64,000 nt of DNA from Lutjanus erythropterus (GCA_020091685.1 CM034602.1:4536622-4600621), one strand, 5' to 3'; shown: positions 33,840-46,133, counted from the first letter of the stretch. The notes: generated by a model from the sequence alone, not told the origin. Program-made: numbers and translations.

Positions 33840-34039
33840 ATTTTTTTTTTTTTTACATTATTTTTTGGGCTTTTGCCTTCATTTGAATGGGGACAGCTGA
33901 AGATATGACAGGAAGGGGGGTAGAGAGAGGGGGAATGACATGCAGCAAATGGGCCACAGGCAGGAATCGAACCAGGGACCACTGCAGAGGACCAGCACAT
34001 GGGGTGAATGCTCCACCAATTGAGCTATGGGAGCACCCC
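33840..34039 (-). mobile_element. tRNA-derived SINE, full head and tail
   Basis: On the minus strand: A-box TAGCTCAATTGG (reverse of 34016-34027), B-box GGTTCGATTCC (reverse of 33963-33973), then a body with TTGCTGCATGTCATTCCCCC and TCTTCAGCTGTCCCCATTC, ending in AAAAGCCCAAAAAA and a long A-run (plus-strand T-run at about 33840-33854). The tail is the familiar one of a widespread percomorph tRNA-SINE. The copy at 2356-2557 is the same family. Confidence 0.85.
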
Positions 34040-34223
34040 TATCACAGTCTTTTAACCTATTTTAAAATGTGGAAACCGGGCAGGACCGTCAGGTTTTTGT
34101 ATATCTTGACTTGCTTGACCTGAGCAATGACTTGCTTGACTTAAAGCAGGGACTCGACTTGACTTGTTTGATTCTTACCACAGTAATTTAGGGAGAAATA
34201 CTGGGTTGACCGGCTCCAACTCA
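34040..34223. other. Short spacer
   Basis: Contains repeated GACTTGCTTGAC-like words (34107-34170). Otherwise unremarkable. Confidence 0.4.
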
Positions 34224-34365
34224 CAGTACAACCTCTCTGTCGCTCACGGAGACTGTGTTCTTCCTGGTGACCAGTCCTGTTCACTGGGATGCTGCTGAAC
34301 CTGGTTCTGTTGCCTGCTAATGTTAGCTAACAATTATGGTCAGGCGCTTTAGCAACAAGTAACCA
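34224..34365 (+). repeat. Dispersed repeat fragment, partner of 39335-39452
   Basis: Shares GTTCACTGGGATGCTGCTGA versus GTTCACTGGGAGGCTGCTGA, GTGACC(A/G)GTC, GCTAATGTTAGC versus GCTAATAGCAGC, and CAGCAACAAGTAAC-like words with 39335-39452, in the same orientation. Class unknown. Confidence 0.5.
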
Positions 34366-35339
34366 AAAGCCATCTGTCTAAAATGAAACTCTACAATTAA
34401 ATAATCAAGAGCTGAAGCTGGGCAGCTGGAGGACATGAGAGGGGAAATCAGAAAATATTGCCTCCATAAAATATGATACAGAAACTCTGTTTGCTCTGTA
34501 TGTTTTTTTCCCTCTACACTTTGCTGTGTCATGGACAAGAAAGTGTTCTTTATTGGATAAACTTTAGCAATGCCTCTGAGTCCAAGATGCAGCATCAGCT
34601 GTTTTTCAGGAAAATTCTAGCTATGAAATATCAAAAATACCAAAAAAAAAAAAAAAATATCTACAACAGAACTTTTTTGTCATTGTTGGGCCAGATAGTG
34701 GTGTATAGGTGAAATATATATTTGTAAAATAACCTGCATGTGGTTTTATTCATAAGGACTGTAAACTCCAGAAAAAAGAGACATTGGACATTTCCTGAAA
34801 GAGCATATACAGTACATATGCTCAGCAGCACAGGCAGAAATAGAATGACATATTTCTGTGGAAAGTCTGAGGGAAGAAAACAGGGTGACATTCCAACTTT
34901 TAACCACGACGACAACCTTCGCCTCACTTTTACCAAGTGTTTGTGGTTGCCATCTAATCTATACCTTATCCTGCTGTTCTGACAAAAGCTAATAGGTGTT
35001 GTTCTTGGGAACTCTCACATGAGTTGTTTCACAAATGACTGACAGACAATTTATTTTGTTGTTGAGGTATGAGAACGTTTTGGGTGGTGGTGAGGGAGGA
35101 GGAGCCGAAGGGTTTGGAGCGCGTCTGACTGACATTGTGAAAAACACTTTACTCAAAACAACACCTACCTTGTTGTTTGCATCGTTTTACACCATAGTAA
35201 CAGCTTTCAGTGTGCATGCAGATGTTTACTGTCTTTTTTTATTCTATCAGCCTTCCATCAGACAGACTCGTTGTTCCAGAGTCTGTTTATTTCTGGGCAC
35301 CAACTCCACATACACTATGTCACTACATTGAGGAGGCCT
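34366..35339. other. Unassigned non-coding DNA
   Basis: A 15-base A-run at about 34642 and a G-rich patch at 35085-35110. No exon or named repeat. Confidence 0.4.
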
Positions 35340-35589
35340 CTAGAGTGCTCTTCCAGGGATAAAATGTAATAAAGTGTCCCCTGGAGTGTGCTTCCAGTGG
35401 ACAAAATGTGATTAAGTGCCTTCTAGAGTGCACTTCCATTGGGCAAAACATGGTAACTGCTCTCTAGAGTGCGCTTCTAGTGGATAAAACATGATAAAGT
35501 GCCTTCTAGAGTGCCTTTCCAGTGGACAAAATTCAATACAGTGCCCTGTAGAGTACGCTTCCAAGAGACAAAATGTGATCAAGTGCATC
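35340..35589. repeat. Minisatellite, 42 bp unit, six copies
   Basis: Units start at 35340, 35381, 35423, 35464, 35506 and 35548 (41 or 42 bp each). The core reads CTAGAGTGCGCTTCCAGTGG then (A/T)AAAATGTGAT then AAGTGCCTT. The units differ at several positions, so the array is old. Because 42 is a multiple of three, the minus strand stays open as imperfect 14-residue repeats (FCPLERHSRR-type) inside a 71-codon frame, but the array carries 1 bp deletions and no start context or homology supports translation. Confidence 0.9.
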
Positions 35590-36337
35590 ACAACCTTGCT
35601 TGTGTGCTGGTGCCCCACCGCAGACACCCTGTGTTCTTGCTATTTTTTTGCCCCTGCCCCTCACATAGTCTGAGTCTGCCACTGGCTGCAGTAATAAAAT
35701 ATGTCTGATGTTAACTTTCTTGCAACCTCATGTACTTTCACGTTATTTCAGTCTGTGAAGGCTAGCCTGCTAACTTCAATGACATTTGTGATGTGAGTTC
35801 TGTTGGTAATTGTACTTACACCACCAGCATAAAAAGGCTTAATTCTCATGTTTTTGCACGACAGTAATTTTTTTGCTCATTAGTACTTGCTGTGTTGCAT
35901 TACGGCTTGACTATGGTTCATTCTTTTCTCCATGGTTTCCTTATTGTTTGCACTGTGTGAGCTTTTTCTTCCCTGGGGACTACCTGCCTGACTGACATTG
36001 ACTTCCCCTAGCATTAATTTGCTTTGATGGCCCTGGCGGCTGTGGCCAGTTCTGTACATGCATGAGGATGAGCTGCAGCAAAACCTTTACAGGCCCCCGA
36101 CAACTTGACAAATGACTCATCCGTGTTAGCAACAGTTTGACCTAAACTTGACTTGCTCTTAGCATTTTTTTGGTCCGGGATCCATAAAAGGACTCATTTG
36201 TCAGCAGTGCCCCCAAAGAACAGACAGGAGTAATTAAGACTGGTTGTTTGGTGTCGGCCCAGAATTGACATGTTATCAGCATCTGTAACCAACACTGAAA
36301 GGGTCAGTGCTCAGGAGGTTGAGTCAACAATTCTGGC
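35590..36337. other. Unassigned non-coding DNA
   Basis: No exon or repeat recognised. Confidence 0.4.
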
Positions 36338-37458
36338 TTAAAGGGATAGTTTGGATTATTTGACGTGGGGCTCTATGACTGATGGTCAGTGTGTAACTGG
36401 TTGGTACACCCCCAGTTTGGAGAAGCAGGAAGGGGCTCCAGCATGGAAGCTAAACAATGAACTGCTGTGGATAGGACCAGCAACAAAAGGTAATTTAGCC
36501 ACTTAACCCTGTAATGTCATTAGCATCACACTTGACACATGAGTTTCTGATACCTCTACAACACCAATATGGTCAATAAATTCCTAAAAAAAAACTGCTG
36601 TATGTGAATCTGAGATATGTCTTCTGCCTCTTGTGGATTATCAGTGCAGTGCAGGCAGCAGCCAGTCTGTGTGTGCAAAATCCAACATGGCTGCCTTCAC
36701 GTACTAACTTGCATGTTTTTGCCAGGGAAGTCTTTGCCAATTTTGAAAAAGTTGCTATAAGAATAACAGTTATATTGTTACTAATATTTCAATATATTGA
36801 GCACTTGCTAATAATTGTCTTTTTACTTGATATTCACCAAAGCAATTCCTTGGCTGTCATAATCTTTCATATGCATTTTGGATGTTATATTGACCAACGC
36901 AGATTATTTTGATCATATTGTTTTTGCCAACCATGACGCAAAATAAACAGGTTCCTGTTTAAAGAAAGAACCAAACCAATTGATATGTACCAAATTTTCC
37001 AAGCAATAGTCCAGCCAAACATCACTCTCTCCAAACCAACCAAACTCCATAAGCAAAATTAGCAATTTTACCTTGCAGAAGATGAAGTTGCTGGTCTACT
37101 GCTGCCTAAATCTGTGAGTCTATATGTGTGATTTGCGTAACTTTAATGCAGCCAAACTAATCTTTAGTCACACATTAACACAAATAAACTAACAGATCGA
37201 GGCAGTGGTGATTGAGGGAGAGCAGTATTTGGCTTGTATAATGACGGTTTCCTGTTGGAAAAAGGCTGTCTGACGGCAAAGTAAAGTGGTAAAAATACTC
37301 CAAATATAATATGGATTTTATATTTTTTTAGGTGAACCTTCTTTGCTGACCTCTGCTTCTCCTACATAGCAGCATGCTGACTGGCATCCACTAATACACT
37401 GACCATAGATAAGTACCTCATACAATCCTACAGCAAATAATACAAACTATCCCCTTAA
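36338..37458. mobile_element. TTAA-flanked TIR element, 1.1 kb
   Basis: Starts TTAAAGGGATAGTTTGGATT and ends AATAATACAAACTATCCCCTTAA. Internal landmarks are GCAAAATTAGCAATTTTACC, CTACTGCTGCCTAAATCTGT, ACAAATAAACTAACAGATCG and GGCAAAGTAAAGTGGTAAAA. Related copies are 57805-59345 and the fragment 49255-49440. The TTAA at both ends suggests piggyBac-type insertion (inference). The left half carries an unrelated 102-codon frame (36604-36912) without homology. Confidence 0.75.
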
Positions 37459-39334
37459 GGCAGGTGTAAAATAAGCCTTCTTTTAAAACAAAGATAAAGA
37501 ATATTTTAGTTTTCAGCTTGATTTTGGCAGGGTGTTTTTGATGTAAATATAGATGGCTTAAATTAGATGCAGTCACGTACAGACACATTCTTATTCAATT
37601 TATCATAGTTAAGAGGTAGTGCATTAGCTGAACAGAGTTTGCTGCTAATGTTGTTTCCCAATTTGCACCTCTTTTCGAGCAAGTCACTCATAATCAAGTC
37701 AAATTCAAGAGCATGAGTAATTTGTTATTACGCAGCAGCAGAATCATTCTGATGGCGATGTTTTTTCCCCTGAGCGGGCACATTTTTTTTATTTTTTTTT
37801 CGCTTAATGGTTACACCTGTTTCAGTGTGCAAGGAAAATCTCAAAAGGGTGAGTCACTGCCTGAGATTGCTTGGAAAAAGCAATGATCTGTGATTATGAC
37901 TTTGATAGCTTCATGTGCTAAGTCATGGCAGTTACTGAGGCAGCTGTAATTTTGGACTGAGAGAAAGGCTTGTGGCTGTATATAGATGACATTCAAGGCC
38001 ATATCGATTAGAAAATGGAAGCACAAAGCACTCTGAATGACCACTGCAGTGAATTAATACACAATATATAAAACATGTCAGCTATAGTTTTTAAAATGGC
38101 AGAGTTCAAACTGTTTCTCGTAGCTGTAGTGACTCAAAGGGACATTATTTCTCACATTTGGGCTGCTGCAGCAAGTGTGTCACTATCAGCTGCTAGTGAA
38201 TCACCGCCACTTGGTTTTGCATAACCTGACATGCCCTCTGAGGAGTTGACTGTCAGCCCAGATCAGGACCTGACATTTAAAGCATTACATTCACTTACAG
38301 ATTGGACATGTCTGCTGCTCTTGGCTTCCTGCCTTCTTGTTTACCAGCATCTTTTTGACAATGTCACTGAATCCATCGCTTTGATCTGCGCAGTCTAATT
38401 GCTGTTCCGCTTTAGGTTGATGAAGAACTTGCCCTGCCATTGAGTCGACTTGACCGTAAGAACCCCCATAAGATGGACAGCAGCGGTAATGGTCTCAACG
38501 TGCGTAGGAACACAGGGCAAGCTGCAAACTCTGGCCTTTTCATATGGTAGCACTGCTGACTTGTTCTTGCACTGTCAGCCCAGATAACTTCATTGTCATT
38601 GTCATGAGAACTGCTCATCTTTGTTTGCTTCCCATTTATCTGACACCGGGGTGGGAGGGAGGGGGATTCTGTTTTTGGTTTCATAGATCTGACTGAAATG
38701 CTGACTTTTATGTTGGTTTTGCGTTCTCCATTATGGAAGGATTCGAAATAAATAAACCCTGCAACCCTAATATACTTTGATTTGTAGTTTAATATAGATT
38801 AATTAAGCCTTTAAGAGTGACATTATCAGTGAATTGTGTGCTTCAAACTGCACAAACACAAATGTAATGGCTGGGAAAGGTTCATTAGCCCAACATGGAA
38901 ACCTCCCAGTTAGCTTAGGGTGCAAAATTAGCCATTAGCCCCAGTTATTCAGTCACTGACCTGGTGGATGGTTTCTAATTGAAACCAAAGGGATAAGCAC
39001 TTGTTTTAAAATCCCAGTGAAACAGAGAGCAGAGTGCTTATCGGTTGCATGCTTCCCGTTTCCCTTCGCCCCTCTAAAGCGGTCCATGGAAGTAGCGCTA
39101 CGCGGGAGAGCAGTTAGCTGACTCTTCCTGGACTGGGAGCTCCTGGCGAACACAGCCAGATGGGGACCAAAACAGTCTGACATCAGGGAACAGCCTACAG
39201 TACTGAAGTGGTGTTGACTCCCAGCACCCCAGGGCTAAAGCTAAAGTAAGTTAGTGAACCGCTAACTGCTTTTAGCTCGGTTAGCCTCGGAGCACAGGGA
39301 GCCAAACCTGAGCAAGAACCACCACCTTGGTATT
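37459..39334. other. Unassigned non-coding DNA
   Basis: T-rich run at 37783-37800. Several 67-90 codon frames without domains. No repeat assigned. Confidence 0.4.
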
Positions 39335-39452
39335 CTCTGTCAGTCTCAGAGGCTGCATGTGTCTCAGTGACCGGTCATGTTCACTGGGAGGCTGCTGAGC
39401 CCAGATCTGGAGCCAGCTAATAGCAGCTATTTCAGCAACAAGTAACAAGTTC
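39335..39452 (+). repeat. Dispersed repeat fragment, partner of 34224-34365
   Basis: See the partner entry for shared words. Flanking DNA (39235-39334) is rich in GCTAA/TTAGC words, as is common beside this repeat. Confidence 0.5.
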
Positions 39453-41189
39453 AGTAAATGAATGATGAGAAAAACAGTTCTTTTAAGTATCCCGGTTTGT
39501 TTTGTTTTGCTTTTGGTTTTATTTACCGGCTCTATAGTTTAATAGTTTAGAGAAAATTATAGATCCGAGATGAGTGACAGAACAATGGAAATGAGAGAAA
39601 AAGGAGCACTTACAAATTCGTCTACTTCGCTACTTCAGCACCACGGACAGCACAGACAGATTTATCTGTCAATACACAGCGGGCTACTGATTTTTCAGAG
39701 CCGTGGTCGGGGCCATAGATTCTAATTTGTACAAACCTTAGTCAGATAAAGGATCAATGAATTGGGCAGAGTAGACAAATAGTTCTGAAACTTTTTGTTG
39801 GCATGCCCCACTTCCAAAGCCAAAAAAAGTGATTAAAGAGGAAGCAACTAATAAAAATGATTCAAGATGAATTTTAGTGAAATAAAAATCAGTGAACTCA
39901 TGCTCATTTCCTTTACAGAGACCTAAATCTTATTCTTCAGCTTAGTTTTACTCCGTGCTTTCAACCCAGAGCTGTCTCTTGATGTTTTGTGACACTAAGA
40001 GCTAACTTTGTGCAGCCTGTGTTACCGTTATCACTGCCACACGCTCATGTGTCAGGTTAGCTCTCCAGAGATGACAACTGTCTATCAAAACTGCTATGTG
40101 GTGAAAACTAAAAAGTTCTGGAAATGTGGGGCATTGTGCATGTACCAATTCATCTCTACCCAGTCATTTTATGGTTTCCAGTAAGTTGGTTTATTTCCAA
40201 AACCATACAAATGTCTATAATTAGGCTATCATGACAATGTGGCAATGAGTTTTCCATCCCCCTGCTGCGCACTCATCCACGCTTGTTTGTAAACGGGGAA
40301 CCTGTCTATAGGCAGAAGGAGGAGAGGTCCCATGATGAAATTTACTGAATTACAGCTGAACAACAGGCTCTTCCGCAGCTCCGGAGGTGCCATTTGGCTC
40401 GCTGGCCGGGGCTAATCTGATTTAGCTCCGCCTGCTCCTTACGTTCGGTGTGTCTGCCACCGGTGCCTGTCGAGAACATGTATCACACTGGGCAAGAAAC
40501 AAGTCGAGTCGCTGACACGACACCATCTGTACATGCAGGTAGCAATCTGTGCTGTCCCCTTCCTGTCTTGGCCCACAATCAGTGTCTCCTCCACACTGCT
40601 TTGATTCAAATCTGCTGTGGCTTCTGAAAAAGGCCACGAGCAGTTAAATGACTGGAGACTGGCTTTAGTGTTTAGTGTAGAGAGATGTGCCAGGAAGAGC
40701 TGAAGGTGAAAATGCAGTTAATTGTAGATGTATGTTAAAGAGACATACAGTACAGTATACTAATACTAGAAACAATAATTTATTTATTTTGTGACAGATT
40801 TATTTCTACTTATTTATGCTGACATCATATGAATATAAGTGATAAGACCTTTTTCTTGTTTTTTGGTCTTGTTTCTTTTATCACTCTTCTACTGTCTTTT
40901 TTCTAGTATGTTTTCATGTCTTTTGCCTTGTGTTAGAATTTGACTTCAGTTTTAGCTCAACTTTGTCTTGGTATTGTTTGGCTTCAGTGTTTAGCTTTCT
41001 GTAGTGTCTCTCCATGCCTCCTGGGTATCCTCCATAACTGTAAAATTTGATTTAAAGGTACTATATGACTAAAGTTAGTATTATTATTAGCAGTAGTAGC
41101 AGTAGTGTCGGTTTTGGCTTTAAAATGTGAAAAAACAAACCAACAAACCAAGCTGACATGAAACAATTAGTTTTGTTATAACAGCAATC
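39453..41189. other. Unassigned non-coding DNA
   Basis: No exon or clear repeat. TTTTTCTTGTTTTTTGGTCTTG-like T-rich sequence at 40850-40875. Confidence 0.4.
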
Positions 41190-41395
41190 CGAATCCCCAA
41201 AATATTCAGTTTACAATCATAAAATAATGAGACCACCAGCAAAATTAACATGCAACATGCTTGAGCCATATATTTTTGAGCTTTTTTTTACTCAAAAAAC
41301 AAAACTAAAAAACCCTCAAACGGCTATTTTACTATTACCATGTTAACTAGATAATCATCTGTCAGTTTATTAATCGATTAATCATCTCAGCTCAA
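41190..41395 (+). mobile_element. Very decayed hAT MITE relic
   Basis: CCAAAATATTCAGTTTACAA, ATAATGAGACCACCAGCAAA and, near the right end, AATCGATTAATCATCTCAGC follow the order of the 7836-8181 MITE family. Ends and target duplication are gone. Confidence 0.4.
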
Positions 41396-42341
41396 TATGG
41401 TGTAGTGTATAAAAACTACATCAAAACACATCACACAACTCTTCTCCACTACACTGTGCTTTGTTCACTAAAAGTTTTGGCTAACAAGCCTTCATCAGGG
41501 CTGTTTCCTGTCTCTTTATATACACTTCATTCTGTCGTGATCAATGTATTTCCATATATACAAAACCTATTCTTCTCAAATACACCATTTAGAAAATCCC
41601 CATATCCTTAATTCAAACAACCTCTACAAAACCTTTTAGAAAAATATCAGTCCCTCCAGGATTTCACAGGCTTTTCTGGGGATTGTTGCGGTCTAAAATG
41701 CCTAATTTCACGGCAGCTCTTCTGAAAAATCGTGATGCATTGTTTTTTACTTTTTTTTTGCAATGAAATTGCAGGAACAAATGGAAATGGAAAAAATGGA
41801 AAAATCAAAGACAACTTGTCCCAGTGAGAAAACAAAGCAATATGTTCTGAGTGTTATAACCTTACCAAAAAGGCTCAGGATTACAAAAATTCTGACAAAA
41901 TATGCTTTTGTTTTGCAAAATATGCTTCATTGGAATGAAGAAGTGCATCTAGGCAGTATTCCAAAAAGAAGCAAAATCTTTCTGGAGCCCAAATCAAAAC
42001 AGCCAGCGCAAAATTATTATTATTAAGTGCACAGAGGATTCATAAATATCAGTAACAATGACAAACCTTGTGTTCTTTTCAGCAACAGTGTCAAAATGTA
42101 TGACATTTACATGGGGGACTGCAGTGATTGATGGAACTCGTGGGAAGCTACAATAATTGGTCAAATTTGCAGAAAAGCTGCGGCGACTGGACAAAATTGC
42201 AAGGTTGTGCAGAATTCATGGGGACTGTTTCAATTTGCGTTAATTGTTGTGATCGTGTGATGTCACTTCCTGGAGGGACTGGGCCAGAAATAGAGTGTGG
42301 CATTACATTTGTCTTTTAGTTTTACATTATTCTCTAATAAC
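41396..42341. other. Unassigned non-coding DNA
   Basis: AT-rich, no exon. The last 8 bases before 42342 (CTAATAAC) are the left copy of the next element's target duplication. Confidence 0.4.
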
Positions 42342-43452
42342 TAGGGCTGTCAGTTTAACGCGTTAATTAGATTAATTAATTACGCTGCAAATTAACGCGC
42401 TATAAAAATTAACGCAATTAATCATGAGTGGCAAGTCAATGCGCAAGCATTTTAAATTTGGCCCATTGAGTTCGGCACGCGTGTGATCCGCGGACCACAT
42501 GTGAGCATCATAGTTTTACTGTCACTGTTACTTTTGTATAAGTTATAAAACCTGAAATCTCAATGCAGAGTTGCAGTGAACAGAAGGACAGATGCTGCTG
42601 TGTGCAGCGCATCTCTGTGAAGAGCGACTGATTTAAAAGCCGTAACTTTTTTCTCTGATGTAACTACGCTATCACCAAAGAAACAGATCATAAAACTGTG
42701 ATGTTGATTGAAACTTTGGTGATATCAGCTGTCTTAACTTCTACACAGCTCCTCTCTGCTCACCGCTGCAGCTCTGTCTCACCCCGTCTGTCACACACTG
42801 TGTCTGCTGATTGATCGTGACTTCTAACCAATCAGATGTGCTGCTGTAGGCGGGACATTGAGCCAGACTACAGAGCGTAGTTGTATATTATACTGTACAG
42901 TGTATAATGATCTAATATATGTATAGTATATACATAGTACAGCACTGTATACGTTTGAAGTTTTTAATATATTACCATTATCATTACTATTATCATTATT
43001 ATTACATCACATAACTATGGTGATAATTACAGACAGACAAAGATCAAAGACAAGTGCATTTTTAAAATAATTTAACTCTAATCCCACCACTTTTTTCTTT
43101 TTTGCTGATCCAAAAAATGATCCGATCCGTGACTCAAACCTGTGATATGATCCGAACTGTGAGTTTTTTGATCCGTTGCAGCCCTAAGAGCGAGGCAAGC
43201 TTACTTGGACCTTTGAACGGCAAGTTTATTTATAAAAAGAACAAAGACGGGACTATTAACAAGAACGCAGTGATTTGTACCTTGTGTATTCAATTGATTA
43301 GTCATGCACTACAATTTTGTAATGTCCTAGAATTCAAATTCTTTATTTGAGGACCTTTAGCAGATATGAGATTAAAATGCGATTAATTAGATTAATTAAT
43401 TACAAATCCTGTAATTAATTAGATTAATTTTTTTAATCGCCTGACAGCACTA
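42342..43452 (+). mobile_element. hAT element copy 2, 1111 bp, perfect 8 bp target duplication
   Basis: Starts TAGGGCTGTCAGTTTAACGC and ends TTAATCGCCTGACAGCACTA, flanked on both sides by CTAATAAC (42334-42341 and 43453-43460), an exact duplication. It is the reverse complement of copy 1 over its whole length with few differences, minus a 29 bp segment. The loss lies between two ACGG words, so microhomology-mediated deletion is likely. It encodes the same BED-finger fragment on the plus strand, near its right end. The low divergence implies that both copies are recent relative to the other repeats here. Confidence 0.93.
43102..43350 (+). pseudogene. Truncated hAT transposase BED-finger fragment (copy 2)
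   Basis: An 82-codon frame, nearly identical to that of copy 1 (start MLIQKMIRS here, MLIQEMIRS there). The ICTLC motif falls at residues 58-62 (Cys codons at 43276 and 43285). The second half of the finger is absent, so metal binding is not expected. Identical truncation in both copies shows that the deletion was present in the source element. Confidence 0.6.
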
Positions 43453-43845
43453 CTAATAACTCATCAATGGGGGGAAAACGTCGAATATAATTTTCTTAGT
43501 ACAAGAAAATAAGTTTTGTATTTTTTCAACCCAATTATTCAGATAACTTTTTTAAAATGTAGTGGACTCCTCATTTAACCCTCTTGAGCTTAAAGTGTTC
43601 AGTTTAGAGGTCTGAAATGTCTCCACAGTGAAGAGACTGGATGTTTCCCTTCCATAAAATATGCTGCAACTGGATGAATCACTTTTTCACATAATGGTAC
43701 TTTAATGTTCCGCTATCCTTTATTTTTGTCCTCTTGAGGTTTTTCCCACACATCCTTTCCCACAAGGACACGTAACCAGTAAATTACACCCTTTGTATCC
43801 ACTAATATACACATTTTTAATTTTTAAACACTATTTTTTAAGTAT
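43453..43845. other. Unassigned non-coding DNA
   Basis: AT-rich spacer; nothing recognised. Confidence 0.4.
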
Positions 43846-44230
43846 TAAAATAAAGCTGCAAGCAGCGATGATCAGGCTCTTCAACCGCACGTGTTAGGGA
43901 GCGTGTCGGCTGCAGGCTTGTTGACTTCCTGTTCAGTTTAGGCTATGATTCAAAGACGCTTTTTTTTTTTGGTAAGTCTGGACATGCCTGACAATTTTTG
44001 TGCACGTAGGGCAAATGTGTCATGGGGGCTGCTGTTTAGTGGGCGTGGCCAAACAATTTGTCCCTGCCTATCACTAAAACCCATATCAGATATAAATTTT
44101 CACCACGACTTGATGCATGAGCCAAGTTTTATATACGTTGTTGGTTACATTTAACCCCTAACAAACGCGATTCACGTGGACAAAGAAGAGGGAAAAAAAA
44201 GAGAACAATTTCAACAGGGCCATCATTAGT
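43846..44230 (+). repeat. Dispersed fish repeat, copy 2 (AAGCTGCAAGCAGC start)
   Basis: Starts AATAAAGCTGCAAGCAGCGA and ends near TTTCAACAGGGCCATCATTA. Partner of 26890-27300. The head motif AAGCTGCAAGCAGCGATGA is typical of an abundant teleost repeat. A 69-codon frame inside (43945-44154) is not protein-like. Confidence 0.65.
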
Positions 44231-44352
44231 AATTAATAAATTAAGATCACAGTCAGGTATCTAGTGGAACGTATGTCTGTTACTGTTACTTCAAAATTAC
44301 AGAATACATATGTTTTATGTTCTTTGTATTTGATCTGTTAATTTAAGTGAAT

Positions 44353-44578
44353 TTAAAGGTCTAATCTGCAACATTCATGTAAATAAGACAATGTTCAGAC
44401 TCATATAACTTAATCCCTATAAATCATCATTTATAACCCACTAGAAGTGTGTCTGTATATGCAAAGACTCTGCCCACTATCTCTATTTCCTAAGAGCACA
44501 AAACATTGATATTTAACGCTGATGCGTTCAGGGACAGCTTGGACAAATCCTACTGACTCTACCTTTAAGTTCCAATGT
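44353..44578. mobile_element. TTAA-flanked short element, 226 bp
   Basis: TTAA (44353-44356) then AGGTCTAATCTGCAACATTC; right end CTGACTCTACCT then TTAA (44575-44578). Interior resembles 8872-9256. A non-autonomous MITE; piggyBac-type insertion is inferred from TTAA only. Confidence 0.6.
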
Positions 44579-46133
44579 TTGTAATCTATGCACATGAAAA
44601 GCAGGCATGCTTGAGATAAAGATGTTTGGAGCTGTTAGATGTGAGAACAGTTCTAACATCAACTAATGCCACCTGGGTATTACAAAGAAAGACAGAGTAT
44701 TTTAGCTGGTATCAAACAGAACACACGAAGCCCGAGGAGGACACCATCTGAGAGGCTTCATGTCTGACTGACATGCATTACACGGCTCCCAGAAGCTTCC
44801 CCAGGAGATGCGGTTCAAATGGCCTCGGTGAGCAAGTTCTGCACGACTGCCCAGCAGAACACAGCCAGAGTGCATGAAAGTGGTGTGAGACGGAGAACTT
44901 AATATCTTTCGCTCTGGCGAGCTGCTTTAATAGAAGCTGTCCATCCCGAAGAGAATAACAGACAGAGAACAACAAAACATGCTTGGTGCTCTAATTCAAC
45001 CGTTGTCACGTTTTGTCTGTTTATATTTACAAAAACGTGGAATCTGCAGTCACTTGCATGCTTTTCTGGGGGCAAGAGAAGGTCACCAAACCAAGACATG
45101 TCATCACGCAAGAGTAAATTGACTGTGTTGTCTCTGTAGAATCAAATTTCCATATAAGCAGAAATTGCTTCGTAATGGATGGGCTTGTACCATAAATGTC
45201 CAATGAAATCCCCTGTTGGATTTGCTCTAAAATATGAATGACTATTCTAATGTGTGATACAGTTTCATGCGTATAGGCAGCACAAGGTGAAATAAATGAT
45301 TATTGTTTTAAGCTGAGACAGTTCTTCTGACCTTCACAGCAATAAATTAAACATCATGGCCAGGCAAGAGATAAACAGAGGTGACATCACAACACATCAT
45401 GCAGGCTGGCTCCATCGCCGTATCTTTGGCTGTTTCGCTGGAGCAGATCAAAGACATGGCATGCGTTCAGTTTTTGTCTTGGCAACCGCGAGTCTGTGGC
45501 AGAGACGGGGCATTATTGCAGTTTGTACAGCCATGTTTTATTTACACACTGACGAAAAGTCGGTGCACTTCTGTGAAACACAAGCTTCAAGACATGGCAG
45601 CATTAATGTGTTATGTGGCACCCACACAAGTAGGTAAGTATTAATATTAGAAATTCTCAAGGCTGCTCAGATAATGGCTTTAAGAGAAGGAAGAGTATGA
45701 CCATACCTGCCGGTAAAAAAAAGTCAATAAGACCTCTGTGAGCATTTATCAGTTCCTCCATACATACAGCATACAGACATACATATTTTATAACTCATCC
45801 GCCACAGGCACAGACATAAAACAGCAATTACTGAGAAAAGTAAATAAGAGCATCCACTGACATCTTGTTAAAGATGACTAAATCCTCAAACCCCAGGTGG
45901 TGAACAGCATCCATTTGTAAGCAGCACAATTTAACAAGCACTCAACTTGCATAATACCATCATCTTACTGTAAATGTGCTACAGGAGAGTTTTGAGAGGT
46001 GGAATAATCTATCTGTAGAGATGCTGACTGTGAGATTTCAGCGACCTTATGAGTTTATTGAAAGCCACACTGTGCAACACTGATCTAATGAACTTGGGTA
46101 CGACATTAAGTTTGACGTATGTAGACTGTACAG
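44579..46133. other. Unassigned non-coding DNA
   Basis: Two overlapping plus-strand frames (93 and 87 codons) at 45356-45644 end beside a good donor-like AGGTAAGTA at about 45632-45640, but there is no acceptor upstream and no recognised domain, so no exon is called. Confidence 0.35.

Noticed and set aside
35412-35627. Repeat protein from the 42 bp minisatellite
   Set aside because: Units are interrupted by 41 bp members and diverge at all positions; no start or homology.
45356-45644. Possible exon ending at a donor-like AGGTAAGTA
   Set aside because: Two competing frames of similar length, stop codons just at the donor, and no convincing acceptor or domain.
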